From Caballeronia arvi (GTDB taxonomy: Bacteria > Pseudomonadota > Gammaproteobacteria > Burkholderiales > Burkholderiaceae), in the NCBI RefSeq assembly GCF_001544695.2, contig NZ_FCOM02000001.1, positions 1 through 64,000 of the forward strand: 64,000 bases of DNA, given 5' to 3'. The number at the start of each line of letters is the position of its first letter. Positions within the stretch are counted from its first letter, which is position 1. The translations under genes and the position numbers were made by a program. Shown here one piece after another: positions 9,036 to 18,071 of the stretch. The notes beneath the pieces are model-generated. The model was not told the origin of the DNA, searched no databases, and saw only the letters and a program-made list of their open reading frames with translations.

Positions 9036-10097
9036 TCAGGCACAGTTGCCGTCTTCTGGCATACTCACTCTGCCGTCACGAGCGCCGCGCTTCCGATCTC
9101 GGGGAAGATTCAGTTCCATCAGTGCTGCCTCGACCTTTTTGGTCACGTCGCCCCATTTGAAAATTCGAGCTCGCTCTATTCCCGTATCGGACATCGACCG
9201 TCGCAACTCAGAGTCTCGAGAGACACGACCGATTGCCATTCCTATCTCGTCTTCGGAGCGGGGGTCGACCAAGATCGCGGCCTCGCCCGCCACTTCGGGC
9301 ATTGCTGTGCAATTTGAGGTGATGACTGGCGTGCCGCACGCCATGCTTTCGACAATAGGCAAACCAAATCCCTCGTACAACGAAGGAAATACCAGTGCCA
9401 GGGCTCCTCGATACAAAGACGCAAGTTCATCCTCCGACACTCGCCCCATAAACCTGACCCGATCCTCAATCCCGAGGCTGGCCGTATAAGATGAGACTTC
9501 CTTCGATGGCGATCCAACGAACAATAATTTCACTTTGCTGCCAAGATTTGCCTTCATGAATCCAGCTATCACGTTCCTATTATTTTTATGTATCTTTCCG
9601 TTTGATATCCCGAGAAGGTAGCTCGTTCCGTTGCCAAGCTGAAAGCGTGGGCCCGCGTGCGAAAATGCATCCGAAACCCCATTTCCAACCACCACTATCT
9701 TCTGAGGACAAATTCCGGTGAACTCAGCCACTCGTTCCTTGGTAAATTCGGAGACCGTCAGGACTGCGCTGGCCCGGCGGCACGCCGATGCAAGAATGGT
9801 CTTGCAATATATTCTCTTCAACGTTCTATAGGTGCTGGGAACATCGACATGAATCAGATCGTGTACGACGAGCAAGCCCTTTCCGCGATAGAACAGCGGA
9901 TAGTTATATCCTGGGGAGAAAAAAACATCGCTTCTCCTTGAGGCGAGTTTGACACTCAGGTATAGCCAGTCGAATGGTGACGCAGGGTTGCCCACGAGCT
10001 CCGCGTGCGGCAGGCCTACGCCCTCTGATATCTCTGCCGCAAACCGTCCGATGCCGCCCATTCCCATCCATCGTGCATCAAAAATGATCTGGTCCAT
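9036..10097 (-). CDS. GT4-family glycosyltransferase
   Basis: 353 residues. It begins MDQIIFDARWMGMGGIGRFA, the N-terminal strand and glycine-rich loop of GT4 enzymes of the WbpX type. The donor-binding half contains YLLGISNGKIHKNN, RVRFMGRVSEDELASLYRGA and the EX7E motif in PSLYEGFGLPIVESMACGTP, followed by a VAGEAAILVDP segment. There are no transmembrane segments, so it is a cytoplasmic enzyme acting at the inner membrane. It lies 12 bases downstream of the next GT4 gene in the same direction, which suggests co-transcription with it and with wzc. Donor and acceptor are unknown. A mannosyltransferase would fit the locus. Confidence 0.87.
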   Translation of the reverse strand: MDQIIFDARWMGMGGIGRFAAEISEGVGLPHAELVGNPASPFDWLYLSVKLASRRSDVFFSPGYNYPLFYRGKGLLVVHDLIHVDVPSTYRTLKRIYCKTILASACRRASAVLTVSEFTKERVAEFTGICPQKIVVVGNGVSDAFSHAGPRFQLGNGTSYLLGISNGKIHKNNRNVIAGFMKANLGSKVKLLFVGSPSKEVSSYTASLGIEDRVRFMGRVSEDELASLYRGALALVFPSLYEGFGLPIVESMACGTPVITSNCTAMPEVAGEAAILVDPRSEDEIGMAIGRVSRDSELRRSMSDTGIERARIFKWGDVTKKVEAALMELNLPRDRKRGARDGRVSMPEDGNCA

Positions 10098-10109
10098 GCG
10101 TCACCCATT

Positions 10110-11327
10110 TCAACTCTCGTGTATCGCGGCGAGATCTTGATTGAGTCGGATGTACTCATTCACCCATCGTCTTACATCCGAATATTCGTCTGCAGACGCC
10201 TTCGCTTCACGTCCTAGCGACTCCAGCTCGTCCCTATTTTGCAGCAGATCCGACAATATCGTTGCGAGTTCGCCTTCATTATTTGGCTCGAACAATTTTC
10301 CGTTCACTCCATCCCGAATCATTTCGGGCGTCCCCCCCCTCCGCGACCCCACGACCGGTACGCCAAAGGCGAACGCTTCCAATACGACCGTCGCGAAGTT
10401 CTCGTGAAACAGCGTGGGAACGATGAGGACATCAATATGTGGAAACAGCTCAGCTTGTTCAACGTAGCCCAAGAATTTTATCTGTGGACTTGCGTACCGG
10501 GACTTGAGAGTTGCTTCGTACTGCGATTGTCCCTTTCCGGCGATCCAAAGTTCAGCATCCGGGTTGCCGATGGATAAGAACTCGTTCATTAAAAGCTCGA
10601 TTCCTTTTCCCTGGTTGATTGTCCCTACAAAAGCAAGAATAGTTTTCTTCGGTAAGCCGCGGGTCGGGGATCGAGGCGGGACGTTTTTTGCCGAAGGCAG
10701 GTCTCGTGCGTTATGAATCACCACGCGATGCTTCGTCCTTTCAAAATAGCCCTCTGACACGTGCTGATCGAGCATGAACTGACTAATTCCCACGACGGCA
10801 TCCGCGTTGTTCGAAATCGACCTGTGTGGAATTCGCAGAATCCTGCAGCTCAGACACCGACTTGCGCACATTCGTCCTTTCCTGAACATGTTGGCGTTCG
10901 GGCACATGAAATCCCAACTGTGAAGAACCTGGACCGTGGGAATACCAAGCGATTGTCCGACGCCCAGGATGCCCGCGGACCACCCGTCAATCTTGTGCAC
11001 ATTGATCGTATCCGGGCGCTCTTGCATCAAGATGTCCTTCGCAATCGAAACCATTCGGACATTCAGGGAATCTACCGAATGCCAGACCGCCCTCTTCAGA
11101 GGCCCTGGACGGTCTCGCAAGCCGTGCCAATAAATATTCTGAATGGGCACTCGTATGACGCGAACTCCGTTCACGACCTCCCGAACGTGGTCGCCTCCTT
11201 CCTTGGTGGTAAGCACGACCACCTCATGCCCTTCCTCCCGAACACCCTCCACTATCGTTTGCAGCACGATCTCCGCCCCGCCCATTATCGCAGGGGGATA
11301 CAAGCCACTTACGAATGCGATCTTCAT
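10110..11327 (-). CDS. GT4-family glycosyltransferase
   Basis: 405 residues from the ATG at 11327, preceded by GGGAAAAGTT. A Met 14 codons upstream is possible but is not needed by the fold. The N-terminus MKIAFVSGLYPPAIMGGAEI is the standard GT4 strand plus glycine loop. KKTILAFVGTINQGKGIELLM opens the donor domain and ENFATVVLEAFAFGVPVVGSRRGG is the EX7E region. A Cys-rich segment CASRCLSCR in the middle is shared by several polysaccharide GT4 proteins and may have a structural role. It is packed between wzc (54 bases upstream) and the next GT4. The sugar specificity cannot be read from sequence. Confidence 0.87.
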   Translation of the reverse strand: MKIAFVSGLYPPAIMGGAEIVLQTIVEGVREEGHEVVVLTTKEGGDHVREVVNGVRVIRVPIQNIYWHGLRDRPGPLKRAVWHSVDSLNVRMVSIAKDILMQERPDTINVHKIDGWSAGILGVGQSLGIPTVQVLHSWDFMCPNANMFRKGRMCASRCLSCRILRIPHRSISNNADAVVGISQFMLDQHVSEGYFERTKHRVVIHNARDLPSAKNVPPRSPTRGLPKKTILAFVGTINQGKGIELLMNEFLSIGNPDAELWIAGKGQSQYEATLKSRYASPQIKFLGYVEQAELFPHIDVLIVPTLFHENFATVVLEAFAFGVPVVGSRRGGTPEMIRDGVNGKLFEPNNEGELATILSDLLQNRDELESLGREAKASADEYSDVRRWVNEYIRLNQDLAAIHES

Positions 11328-11381
11328 AACTTTTCCCGGTTGGGCATCCCGATCATCGACCCTCATCACAGCTCGATTCCA

Positions 11382-13607
11382 TCAATCCTGCATACGTGGA
11401 TCGAGCTCATAGGTGTCAGCGGCGTACCGATATCTTCCGTACCCATAGCTGCACCGTCCGGGCCTTAGCTGCAGGCTGTTTACAACGACGCCCCGAACGG
11501 ATGACCCGGCTCGTTCCAGCTTCCGGACTGCCTCACGTAATTCGCCTATCCCTGTCACGCCTTGTCGTGCAACGAGAAACGTCGTGCCTGCCGAATTTGC
11601 CAGTTGCGCGGCGGCGGGAGCTGGAAGGACTGGTGGCGCGTCACACAACACAATGTCGTACGCGGCACTCAACCGTTTCAATGCCGCCTCGAGCTTTTGT
11701 CCGGAAAGCAGATCGCTTACATTTGGCACACTCGTCCCTGCGGAAATGAAGTCGACGCCGTCCAACGCATTCCGTCGAATGACCTCGTTCGGCTCACGCA
11801 TTCCCCGGATCAGGTCAGAAAACCCCGGTCCGCGGTTGACCCCGATATGGCTATGCAAGTGGCCCCTGTACAGATCCGCGTCGACGAGCAGGACGCGTTT
11901 GCCTGACGCTCCAAGGACGGCCGCAAGGTTCAAAGCAATGAATGATTTGCCGATGCCCGACGTCGGGCCGCTTATAAGCACGATGTTATTGGGTGCGTCG
12001 TGCAAGGCAAATTCCAACGCCGTGCGGAATCCGCGCAAGCTTTCAATCGCAGGATCGGTATGCGCTGCGTTGGCGAGGATCACACTGTGCGACGGTACAG
12101 ATCGATTCTTGCGAGCGAGCCGTGCCTCCTGTCTACTGTACGGTACGCTTGCATAGACCGGCAATCCGATCGTCTCCTCGATCTCGTTAGGGTCGTTCAC
12201 AGCGTCGAAAAGCTGTCGGCGAATCAGTGCGACTGCAATTCCGAAAAACAGTCCGACCAACAATGAAAAGAGAATGACCGGTGTGCGCTTGGGCCAGATT
12301 GGCCGCTCCGGTACCGCTGCCGCATCCACAAGTCTCGCGTTACCAACCTTACCCGCCTTGACCAGCCGCAATTGCTCCAGGGTGTTCAGGAGGGCCGTAT
12401 AAAGCTCGGTGTTCACCTGGACATCTCTTTGCAACCGAAACAGGTTCTGCTCGAGTGGTGGCAATGCCCGCGCACGCTCCGCGATTTTGTTCAATTCATT
12501 CTGCGCAGTTTGCAGTTGCGCATCGATTGAGCGCACGGCGGGATGCGATTCCGTATAGAGAGTAAGCAGGTCCTTACGCTTTTGCTCGAGTTCCTCGCGT
12601 CGCGTTTGGGCATGCACCGTTCGCCTCAGCAAACCGGCAGCCTCTTCACTCAGGTTGATCGTACCGCGGCTCGCCCGAAAGTCGTTGAATCGGTCTTCAG
12701 CGGCCTCCATTTGCTTCTTCAATTCTGGCAACTGGAATTCAAGAAATGCTATCGCGCGAGCAGCCTCCTCGGACTTTCGCTGTATGTTCTGTTGAACGTA
12801 TGCGTTGCCAACTGCATTCAAAATCTCCGAGGTCATGACCGGATCGGGCCCATCAAGTGATGCTTTGATGACGTCGGAGTCCTTTCCTTTATCAGTGATC
12901 TTGAGGCTGTTCCGCACGTCTTCGATCGTTCGAGTGCGCGAGAATCGCGTCACGTTGAACGTTGCGCCGGGTTCGGCCTCGATTCTGTCGACGCGTAAAT
13001 CGACCTGCCCGTATGGGGTGGTTGCATGCAGCGTCTGTCCAATCGTGCCGCGAATGTTGATGTCGCGATAGGCGATGTCGTACTCTGTTTCGTTAATCTT
13101 TGTCAGTATGAACGCTCGACCGTAAAAACGGGGCGGCAGATCGAACACTGATACCTCAATGTGCTCCTCTCCCCAGACGTATCCCCAAGGGCCAGGGGTC
13201 GAAAGACTGTCCGATCGGTCAGCTATGAGGTGCCCGACAACAGGGAAATAGCGTGGCGATGCGTCGATGAAGAAATGAAACTTATCCACTGCTTGCGTCA
13301 CGACGAACCTGGAGCCCAGCACCTCCGACTCTCCGGCAGCGTCAGTCTTTACATCGAACATCGACGAGAGGTCTTTCAGAACGTTTTTTGGCGGATTTGG
13401 ATCACTTTCCTGAAGCTGGACGAGGATATCCGCGCGGTAGACAGGTTTTGAAAGAAACGCATAGCCTGTGCCGATTAATAGTACAGACGCAGCGATGATG
13501 AAAATGAGCCATCTGCTGTCGTAGATCGCGTCTAGATACACCGTCAGGTGCGAAGGCGCATCTTCGTGCACGTTGAAGCCTTCGGAAGCTGTGGCTTGTC
13601 GGTTCAT
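11382..13607 (-). CDS. Wzc-type polysaccharide co-polymerase and tyrosine autokinase
   Basis: 741 residues from the ATG at 13607, behind GGGGCAGAGC. Starts 4 or 8 codons upstream are also possible. A Wzz domain with a membrane segment at about 33-52 (WLIFIIAASVLLIGTGYAF) is followed by a periplasmic coiled-coil-rich region of about 270-410, a proline-rich second membrane segment at about 443-462, and a BY-kinase domain. The kinase has Walker A SGPTSGIGKS (about 546-555), Walker A' VLLVDADLY and Walker B DIVLCDAPP. The C-terminus carries a tyrosine cluster (YGYGRYRYAADTY), the autophosphorylation tail. It controls chain length and export of Wzy-made polymer. Its usual partners Wza and the phosphatase Wzb are not in the window. 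Confidence 0.93.
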   Translation of the reverse strand: MNRQATASEGFNVHEDAPSHLTVYLDAIYDSRWLIFIIAASVLLIGTGYAFLSKPVYRADILVQLQESDPNPPKNVLKDLSSMFDVKTDAAGESEVLGSRFVVTQAVDKFHFFIDASPRYFPVVGHLIADRSDSLSTPGPWGYVWGEEHIEVSVFDLPPRFYGRAFILTKINETEYDIAYRDINIRGTIGQTLHATTPYGQVDLRVDRIEAEPGATFNVTRFSRTRTIEDVRNSLKITDKGKDSDVIKASLDGPDPVMTSEILNAVGNAYVQQNIQRKSEEAARAIAFLEFQLPELKKQMEAAEDRFNDFRASRGTINLSEEAAGLLRRTVHAQTRREELEQKRKDLLTLYTESHPAVRSIDAQLQTAQNELNKIAERARALPPLEQNLFRLQRDVQVNTELYTALLNTLEQLRLVKAGKVGNARLVDAAAVPERPIWPKRTPVILFSLLVGLFFGIAVALIRRQLFDAVNDPNEIEETIGLPVYASVPYSRQEARLARKNRSVPSHSVILANAAHTDPAIESLRGFRTALEFALHDAPNNIVLISGPTSGIGKSFIALNLAAVLGASGKRVLLVDADLYRGHLHSHIGVNRGPGFSDLIRGMREPNEVIRRNALDGVDFISAGTSVPNVSDLLSGQKLEAALKRLSAAYDIVLCDAPPVLPAPAAAQLANSAGTTFLVARQGVTGIGELREAVRKLERAGSSVRGVVVNSLQLRPGRCSYGYGRYRYAADTYELDPRMQD

Positions 13608-14037
13608 GCTCTGCCCCATCGCATACGTCAATCAAAGACGCGCCGGTGGAACCACCCGGCGGCATGGCTGAATGTGGGCTACGAGGCTTATGCTCTTGCA
13701 TCCTCCGGCCGCCGCATGCTCAGGAACCGTGGTGTTCCGCATCTTCCACCCCCAATGACTGTCCGCAGAATATTGAAATATGCATCGTTTAGACATATTA
13801 GGTATGCGAATCATACTAAGAGCACACGATCTCACGCGAAGAATAACGAAGCGCCCAACCTGAGCAGGATCCGATGGGCAGATCTTGCGAGTTGAGAAGT
13901 CTCGGCAGATCTTCGAGATTCGTCCCAGGAGAACGCTCGGCCAGCAGCCTATGGAAGACCTCTCTCGTATGCGGCGCCGTTGCGCGGATCGAACTCGGCA
14001 GATAGCAAGGGTTACCGCGATCTATGGCGCGCGCAGC
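13608..14037. promoter_or_regulatory. Leader region upstream of wzc
   Basis: About 430 bases between the wzc start and repeat R2. An AT-rich stretch at about 13770-13830 contains a small inverted repeat GTATG-CGAAT-CATAC (13801-13815) and a TAATAT-like hexamer on the minus strand just downstream of it. These are compatible with a promoter for the wzc operon, but no clear -35 element can be paired with it. No coding sequence here is convincing. Confidence 0.35.
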
Positions 14038-14196
14038 GAATCGCATTCTATGCATCCGTCGAGACCAGTCGACCGCGTAGTCTATCCATAGCGACAGCAT
14101 ACGTCATCGAAGAAAGTTATCGTGCCAACAGCTTGGTCAAATCTGCCAAGCTTCCCGATTCATACGACCGAGGCTGTTATTAATCGGAGCAATCCA
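14038..14196 (-). repeat. Leader repeat R2, direct copy of R1 at 18072-18230
   Basis: This 159-base segment aligns without gaps to 18072-18230 at a constant offset of 4034 bases, with about four in five bases identical by hand count. The best conserved blocks read GTATGCTGTCGCTATGGAT and TTGACCAAGSTGTTGGCACG on the minus strand. It lies 3' of intact glf and 5' of wzc, so on the transcribed strand it would be part of the wzc operon's upstream region. A promoter or regulatory leader role is inferred from its position at both transcription-unit starts. Confidence 0.7.
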
Positions 14197-14245
14197 CTCT
14201 CCACAGCGGATCAGGCGACGCCATGCGCGTGCTGCTTTGCTCTTC

Positions 14246-15334
14246 CTAGATGAGACCTTCGGCAGCTTTGAGCGCCGCGCCAACGACCTGGTCCATGTTG
14301 TAGTAGCGGTACTGTGCCAGCCTGCCTACGAAAGTCGCATCGGCAGTTTCCTCCGCCAGGGCGCTGTAGCGCATGAACAAGGCCTCGTTTTCCTTGCGCG
14401 GGATCGGGTAGTACGGTTCGCCTTCAGCTCGAGGATATTCCTTCACAATCGAAGTTCCCGGATGTTGTTGCCCGGTGAGGTACTTGAATTCCGTAATTCT
14501 CGTGTATTCTTGATCGTTCGGATAATTTATCGTGCCCGTCGGCTGAAAGTGCTCAACGTCGCTCAGATGCTGATGTTGAAAGTCCAGGCTGCGGTACGGA
14601 AGCTTGCCGAAGCAGTAACCGAAATAGGCGTCTATTGGTCCAGTGTACACAAGATGACCGTATTCGATAATTGCCTTCATCTCGTTGTAATCGGTCGACA
14701 GACGCACTTCGATATTTGAACTGTCGAGCATCTTCTCGAACATCGCAGAGTAGCCTTGAGCCGGCATGAACTGAAAAGTGTCGGTGAAGTACCGATCGTC
14801 GTCGTTCGAACGCGTCGGGATTCGCGCAGCGACACCGGCCGACAGCTCGGACAGATCGAGTCCCCATTGCTTGCGCGTGTAGCCACGGAAAAACTTGTTG
14901 CATAGATCGTGGCCGACGTTGTTGAGCACCAGGTCCTCGCTCGTCGTGATGGTCCCCCGCTCTTCACGTACGGATTCGAGGAATGCGATAACGTCCTGCT
15001 CGCTCAGGTCAAGGCCGTAAAGCTTGTTGATCGTCGTGCGATTGATTGGCATGGGATAGAGATCCCCATCTACATATGCCTTAACACGATGCTCGTAGAA
15101 GCGCCAATCTGTAAAACAGGACAGATACTCGAATATCCGTTTGCTGTTCGTATGAAAGATATGCGGGCCATACGGATGGACCAGCACGCCATTCTCGTCT
15201 TTACGATCAAATGCATTGCCGCCAATATGGTTTCGCTTGTCTACGACGAGAACGCGCTTTCCGCTCGCCGCCAAGCGCTCCGCACAGACTGCGCCTGCAA
15301 ATCCGGCGCCTACTATAAGGAAGTCATATTTCAT
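14246..15334 (-). CDS. glf: UDP-galactopyranose mutase
   Basis: 362 residues. The N-terminus MKYDFLIVGAGFAGAVCAERLA is the FAD-binding GxGxxG fold, followed by DKRNHIGGNAFD and PYGPHIFHTNSKRIFEYL, both hallmarks of Glf. RRYTRKQWG-type and YTRITEFKYLTGQQ segments and the C-terminal GRLAQYRYYNMDQVVGAAL are family-typical. It is a flavoenzyme that interconverts UDP-galactopyranose and UDP-galactofuranose in the cytoplasm, so the polymer probably contains galactofuranose. Its first 11 bases overlap the wzx 3' end, indicating translational coupling. A second, broken copy of the gene's 3' end lies at 17779-17975. Confidence 0.96.
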   Translation of the reverse strand: MKYDFLIVGAGFAGAVCAERLAASGKRVLVVDKRNHIGGNAFDRKDENGVLVHPYGPHIFHTNSKRIFEYLSCFTDWRFYEHRVKAYVDGDLYPMPINRTTINKLYGLDLSEQDVIAFLESVREERGTITTSEDLVLNNVGHDLCNKFFRGYTRKQWGLDLSELSAGVAARIPTRSNDDDRYFTDTFQFMPAQGYSAMFEKMLDSSNIEVRLSTDYNEMKAIIEYGHLVYTGPIDAYFGYCFGKLPYRSLDFQHQHLSDVEHFQPTGTINYPNDQEYTRITEFKYLTGQQHPGTSIVKEYPRAEGEPYYPIPRKENEALFMRYSALAEETADATFVGRLAQYRYYNMDQVVGAALKAAEGLI

Positions 15335-16589
15335 CTCTGCGCATCCTCGGATAAAAAGCCGGAATCTTGCATTTGGCCAGGTAGAGCGCCATCAAGGTCG
15401 TAACGAGAAATTCGGTGGCAAGCGCTGACATTGCCGCACCCTGAGCGCCGTAGGCGGATGCAAGCGGCACAAGCAGGGCAAGGTTGAACAAGCCCGAGAC
15501 GATAAGGATCTCGCTGACTTTCTTTTTCATGCCGAGCGGCAGCATCACCTGAACGCCGAGTACATTGCTCAGACAGATCAGCAGCGGCAAGAGGGCCATC
15601 CACTTAAGGACAATCACCGCTGGTTCGTATCCTGCGCCCATCCCAATGCGAACGATCCAATCGGCGCCGACCCAGAGCGCGACCGAAGCCAGCAACATGG
15701 TTGAGCCCAGCAAGTAAAGCATCTTGCGCACCAATACGAACGCCTTCTCAGAGTCTTCGGCAAAGAGCGCCGACACGCGCGGGTAAATCGCGTTGGCGAT
15801 CGGTCCGAGTGGTGCTTGGGCGACGTTCCGAATCTTGTCGGCTACGCCAAAGTAACCAACAGCGACGTCTCCCGCGATAAATCCAAGCAGCACGCTATTA
15901 GTGGTCGTGTATAGACTGATCGCGGCCGTGGAGATGAACGTGTGCCAGCCTTCGCGAAGCGCCTCGACGATGTCCGCCCTGCTCGGCATCAACGGGAGAA
16001 TCAGTCGGTTCTTCGCGATCAGGATCGATGCGACGACTCCGGCAACCACCACGCTCATCGAGTTTATGAAGGAGGCGATCCACGTGTCGGCCGGCGAGCG
16101 CACCAGGAAGAACGTTAGAGGTAGCAGGAGCAGTCGCGCGCTCAAGAAAGAAACGGTGGTAAACGTCATCTGCTCCAGGCCCTGAAAAAGCCACTGTGGA
16201 AACAGCACGGTACCGATGACGAGCGGATAAGTGGCCAGCAAAACCGGCAGCATTTCGCGCAATCGTGGTACGCAGAAAGCGGCTAGGAGCAGGATTGCGA
16301 GGCCAACCACGGCGATTAGCGCCTTCGCCCCTTGTGTGGCCCAAAAGATCCTCGATACGTCGTACCGGTCACTTTGGGCCCGTGCAACCTGGGCAGTGGA
16401 TGACCAGTTAAAGCCGTACTCGGTCAGCAAGACGAGATAACCAACTATGGCCTGCGCGAAAATGTACGCGCCGAAATTTTCCGGGCGAAGGACGCGCAGC
16501 AGATACGGAATCGTTGCGAGCGGCAGCAGCATATTGGCTACTTGCAGAATTGACAGCGCAACGATGTTTCGTCGGAGTGGACTCGCCAT
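15324..16589 (-). CDS. wzx: Wzx-type lipid-linked oligosaccharide flippase
   Basis: 421 residues with about 12 hydrophobic segments spread over the whole length. The N-terminus RRNIVALSILQVANMLLPLATIPYLLRVLRPENFG is the polysaccharide biosynthesis protein (MATE-like) signature, with the conserved Leu/Pro-rich first helix and the PxxFG turn. It should flip the undecaprenyl-linked repeat unit across the inner membrane to Wzy. It overlaps glf by 11 bases and follows the GT2 gene after a 128-base gap in which no other gene is visible. A separate MurJ-like flippase gene occurs at 20127-21503. Confidence 0.9.
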   Translation of the reverse strand: MASPLRRNIVALSILQVANMLLPLATIPYLLRVLRPENFGAYIFAQAIVGYLVLLTEYGFNWSSTAQVARAQSDRYDVSRIFWATQGAKALIAVVGLAILLLAAFCVPRLREMLPVLLATYPLVIGTVLFPQWLFQGLEQMTFTTVSFLSARLLLLPLTFFLVRSPADTWIASFINSMSVVVAGVVASILIAKNRLILPLMPSRADIVEALREGWHTFISTAAISLYTTTNSVLLGFIAGDVAVGYFGVADKIRNVAQAPLGPIANAIYPRVSALFAEDSEKAFVLVRKMLYLLGSTMLLASVALWVGADWIVRIGMGAGYEPAVIVLKWMALLPLLICLSNVLGVQVMLPLGMKKKVSEILIVSGLFNLALLVPLASAYGAQGAAMSALATEFLVTTLMALYLAKCKIPAFYPRMRRDEI

Positions 16590-16717
16590 TACTCATCCCG
16601 GTGTCGATACCTCGCCTGCGCAGATCAGGCCGATGATGCAGTCATGCTCGTCCTCAGTAGGAAGCGCCGGCCCGAAATTTCCTCGAGAACGGGTGTGGCG
16701 CTTCATGGATAGATATG

Positions 16718-17782
16718 TCATGCACCATCACGGTCTGACACTGCTTCTATAGAAGACTCTTGTCTCACTGCTTCCCGACGCTGCTTCCGCGCGGACGTGC
16801 GATTTGATTCCGTATCGTTGAGCTGGTTCTTCCAATCCGATGGAAGGACCGTCTCAAATCGTGCAAACCCTAACGCCTGTTGAAAGTAACGCAGATAGAG
16901 CCGAAAGACTTTGGGGTTGCGATCACCAAAAATGATGATCCGCACGAGCCTTCTTCCGAACATGGAAGCGGCCCAGAGTGGGGCGCGCCCCCGATGGCGG
17001 AAAATCATATCGACGTAGTTGCGCAGTCCGCACGCATGCTTCCACTGCGCGGCAGCGGGCATCTTCCTGCTGTCGTACCAATCGCGGAATGACAGGCTAT
17101 GACGAGGAAGATCGCGAGTTTCACTATCCTTGTGAACCATGCGCGACGCGGTCACGCAGCGCACCTCGCCGATTCGCGAAAGGCGGGTGGTATATTCGAC
17201 GTCGTCATGCCAGACGAAATACTCTTTCAAAGGAAATCCGACCCGTCGGACAGCCTCGTGTCTAATGCAAGCGCCGACGAACGACATAAAGTCAATCCTG
17301 AACGACTGTGTTGCGTGATTTTCACTTGTTGGCGCAACAAGGTACATCCGCTCGTCGTAAGTACCCTGATGCCAGAACTGTGTTTGTCCGTCGATACTGC
17401 ACACGGCCCCGCACATCGCGACGACGTCCTCGCGCGTGGCATGCTCCGACGACATCAGCTTTTCCAGCGCATCACTCATCGGTTCTGCGTCGTCGTCCAT
17501 CAGCCAGTACCAGTCAAAACCCTTCTCGAAGGCAGTAATCAGGCCTGTCGAAAACCCACCTGCACCGCCGAGATTTTGCGCGGAAAACACCGCAGTGATG
17601 TTGTCGTATTTAGCTTCGATCGAAGCGAGGTACTCGCGCGAGCCGTCATTGCTGCCATTATCGATGACAAAAATTTCGTCGACCGGTCTCGTCTGGTTGA
17701 GAAGACCTTCGACGCATTCTTGAAGCAAGACTCTCCTGTTAAAGGAGACAACGATAGCCGCGACTTTGGGTTCGTCCCTCAT
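16718..17782 (-). CDS. GT2-family glycosyltransferase, probable galactofuranosyltransferase (GlfT2-like)
   Basis: 354 residues starting at 17782 (ATGA overlap with the stop of the upstream glf fragment). A GT-A fold is shown by VAAIVVSFNRRVLLQECVEGLL and VIDNGSNDGSREYL at the N-terminus, the metal-binding DDD at residues 96-98 in WYWLMDDDAEP, and WHDDVEY at about 191-197, which supplies the catalytic-base acids in GlfT2-type enzymes. A following HKDSE could give the metal-binding histidine. Together with adjacent glf this points to transfer of galactofuranose from UDP-Galf. A rhamnosyltransferase of the same clan is the main alternative. There are no membrane segments, so it acts on the cytoplasmic face. 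Confidence 0.8.
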   Translation of the reverse strand: MRDEPKVAAIVVSFNRRVLLQECVEGLLNQTRPVDEIFVIDNGSNDGSREYLASIEAKYDNITAVFSAQNLGGAGGFSTGLITAFEKGFDWYWLMDDDAEPMSDALEKLMSSEHATREDVVAMCGAVCSIDGQTQFWHQGTYDERMYLVAPTSENHATQSFRIDFMSFVGACIRHEAVRRVGFPLKEYFVWHDDVEYTTRLSRIGEVRCVTASRMVHKDSETRDLPRHSLSFRDWYDSRKMPAAAQWKHACGLRNYVDMIFRHRGRAPLWAASMFGRRLVRIIIFGDRNPKVFRLYLRYFQQALGFARFETVLPSDWKNQLNDTESNRTSARKQRREAVRQESSIEAVSDRDGA

Positions 17783-17975
17783 ACGACCTCCTCTGCGGCT
17801 CTACGCGCCGCGCCGACAACCTGGTCCATGTTGTAATAGCGACACTGCGCGAGTCGGCCGATCAATGTCACCTCGGGGGTAGCTTGCGCGCGATTGTTGT
17901 AGCACTTGAACAAAGCTTCGTCTTCTGACGCCTGTCCTTGCAGCCAGGCCACGCGGCCCAGTACCTTAAACTCGT
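17779..17975 (-). pseudogene. Fragment of a second glf gene (C-terminal end only)
   Basis: Translating the minus strand from about 17975 to the TGA at 17779-17781 gives a peptide ending EALFKCY...IGRLAQCRYYNMDQVVGAARRAAEEVV. This closely parallels the intact Glf tail EALFMRY...VGRLAQYRYYNMDQVVGAALKAAEGLI. There is no start codon in frame and a stop lies upstream at about 18013, so the N-terminal some 300 residues are gone. Before the match, EFKVLG may correspond to EFKYLTGQ of intact Glf, which would mean an internal deletion as well. The stop overlaps the GT2 start as ATGA, so the ancestral gene was translationally coupled to GT2. Confidence 0.8.
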
Positions 17976-17992
17976 ATTTCGTATTTCGTATT
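17972..17992. repeat. Short tandem repeat (TCGTATT)x3
   Basis: Three perfect tandem copies of the 7-mer TCGTATT sit at the broken upstream edge of the glf fragment. Slippage or a deletion junction at this point would explain the loss of the glf reading frame. The repeat itself is seen directly. The mechanism is inferred. Confidence 0.85.
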
Positions 17993-18071
17993 CCGAACTG
18001 ATGGCTATGCGGCTATTTCCTTTGCGGAATGATCGAGCGGCATCCTTTGACCCGGCGTCGTCAGGTGCGGT

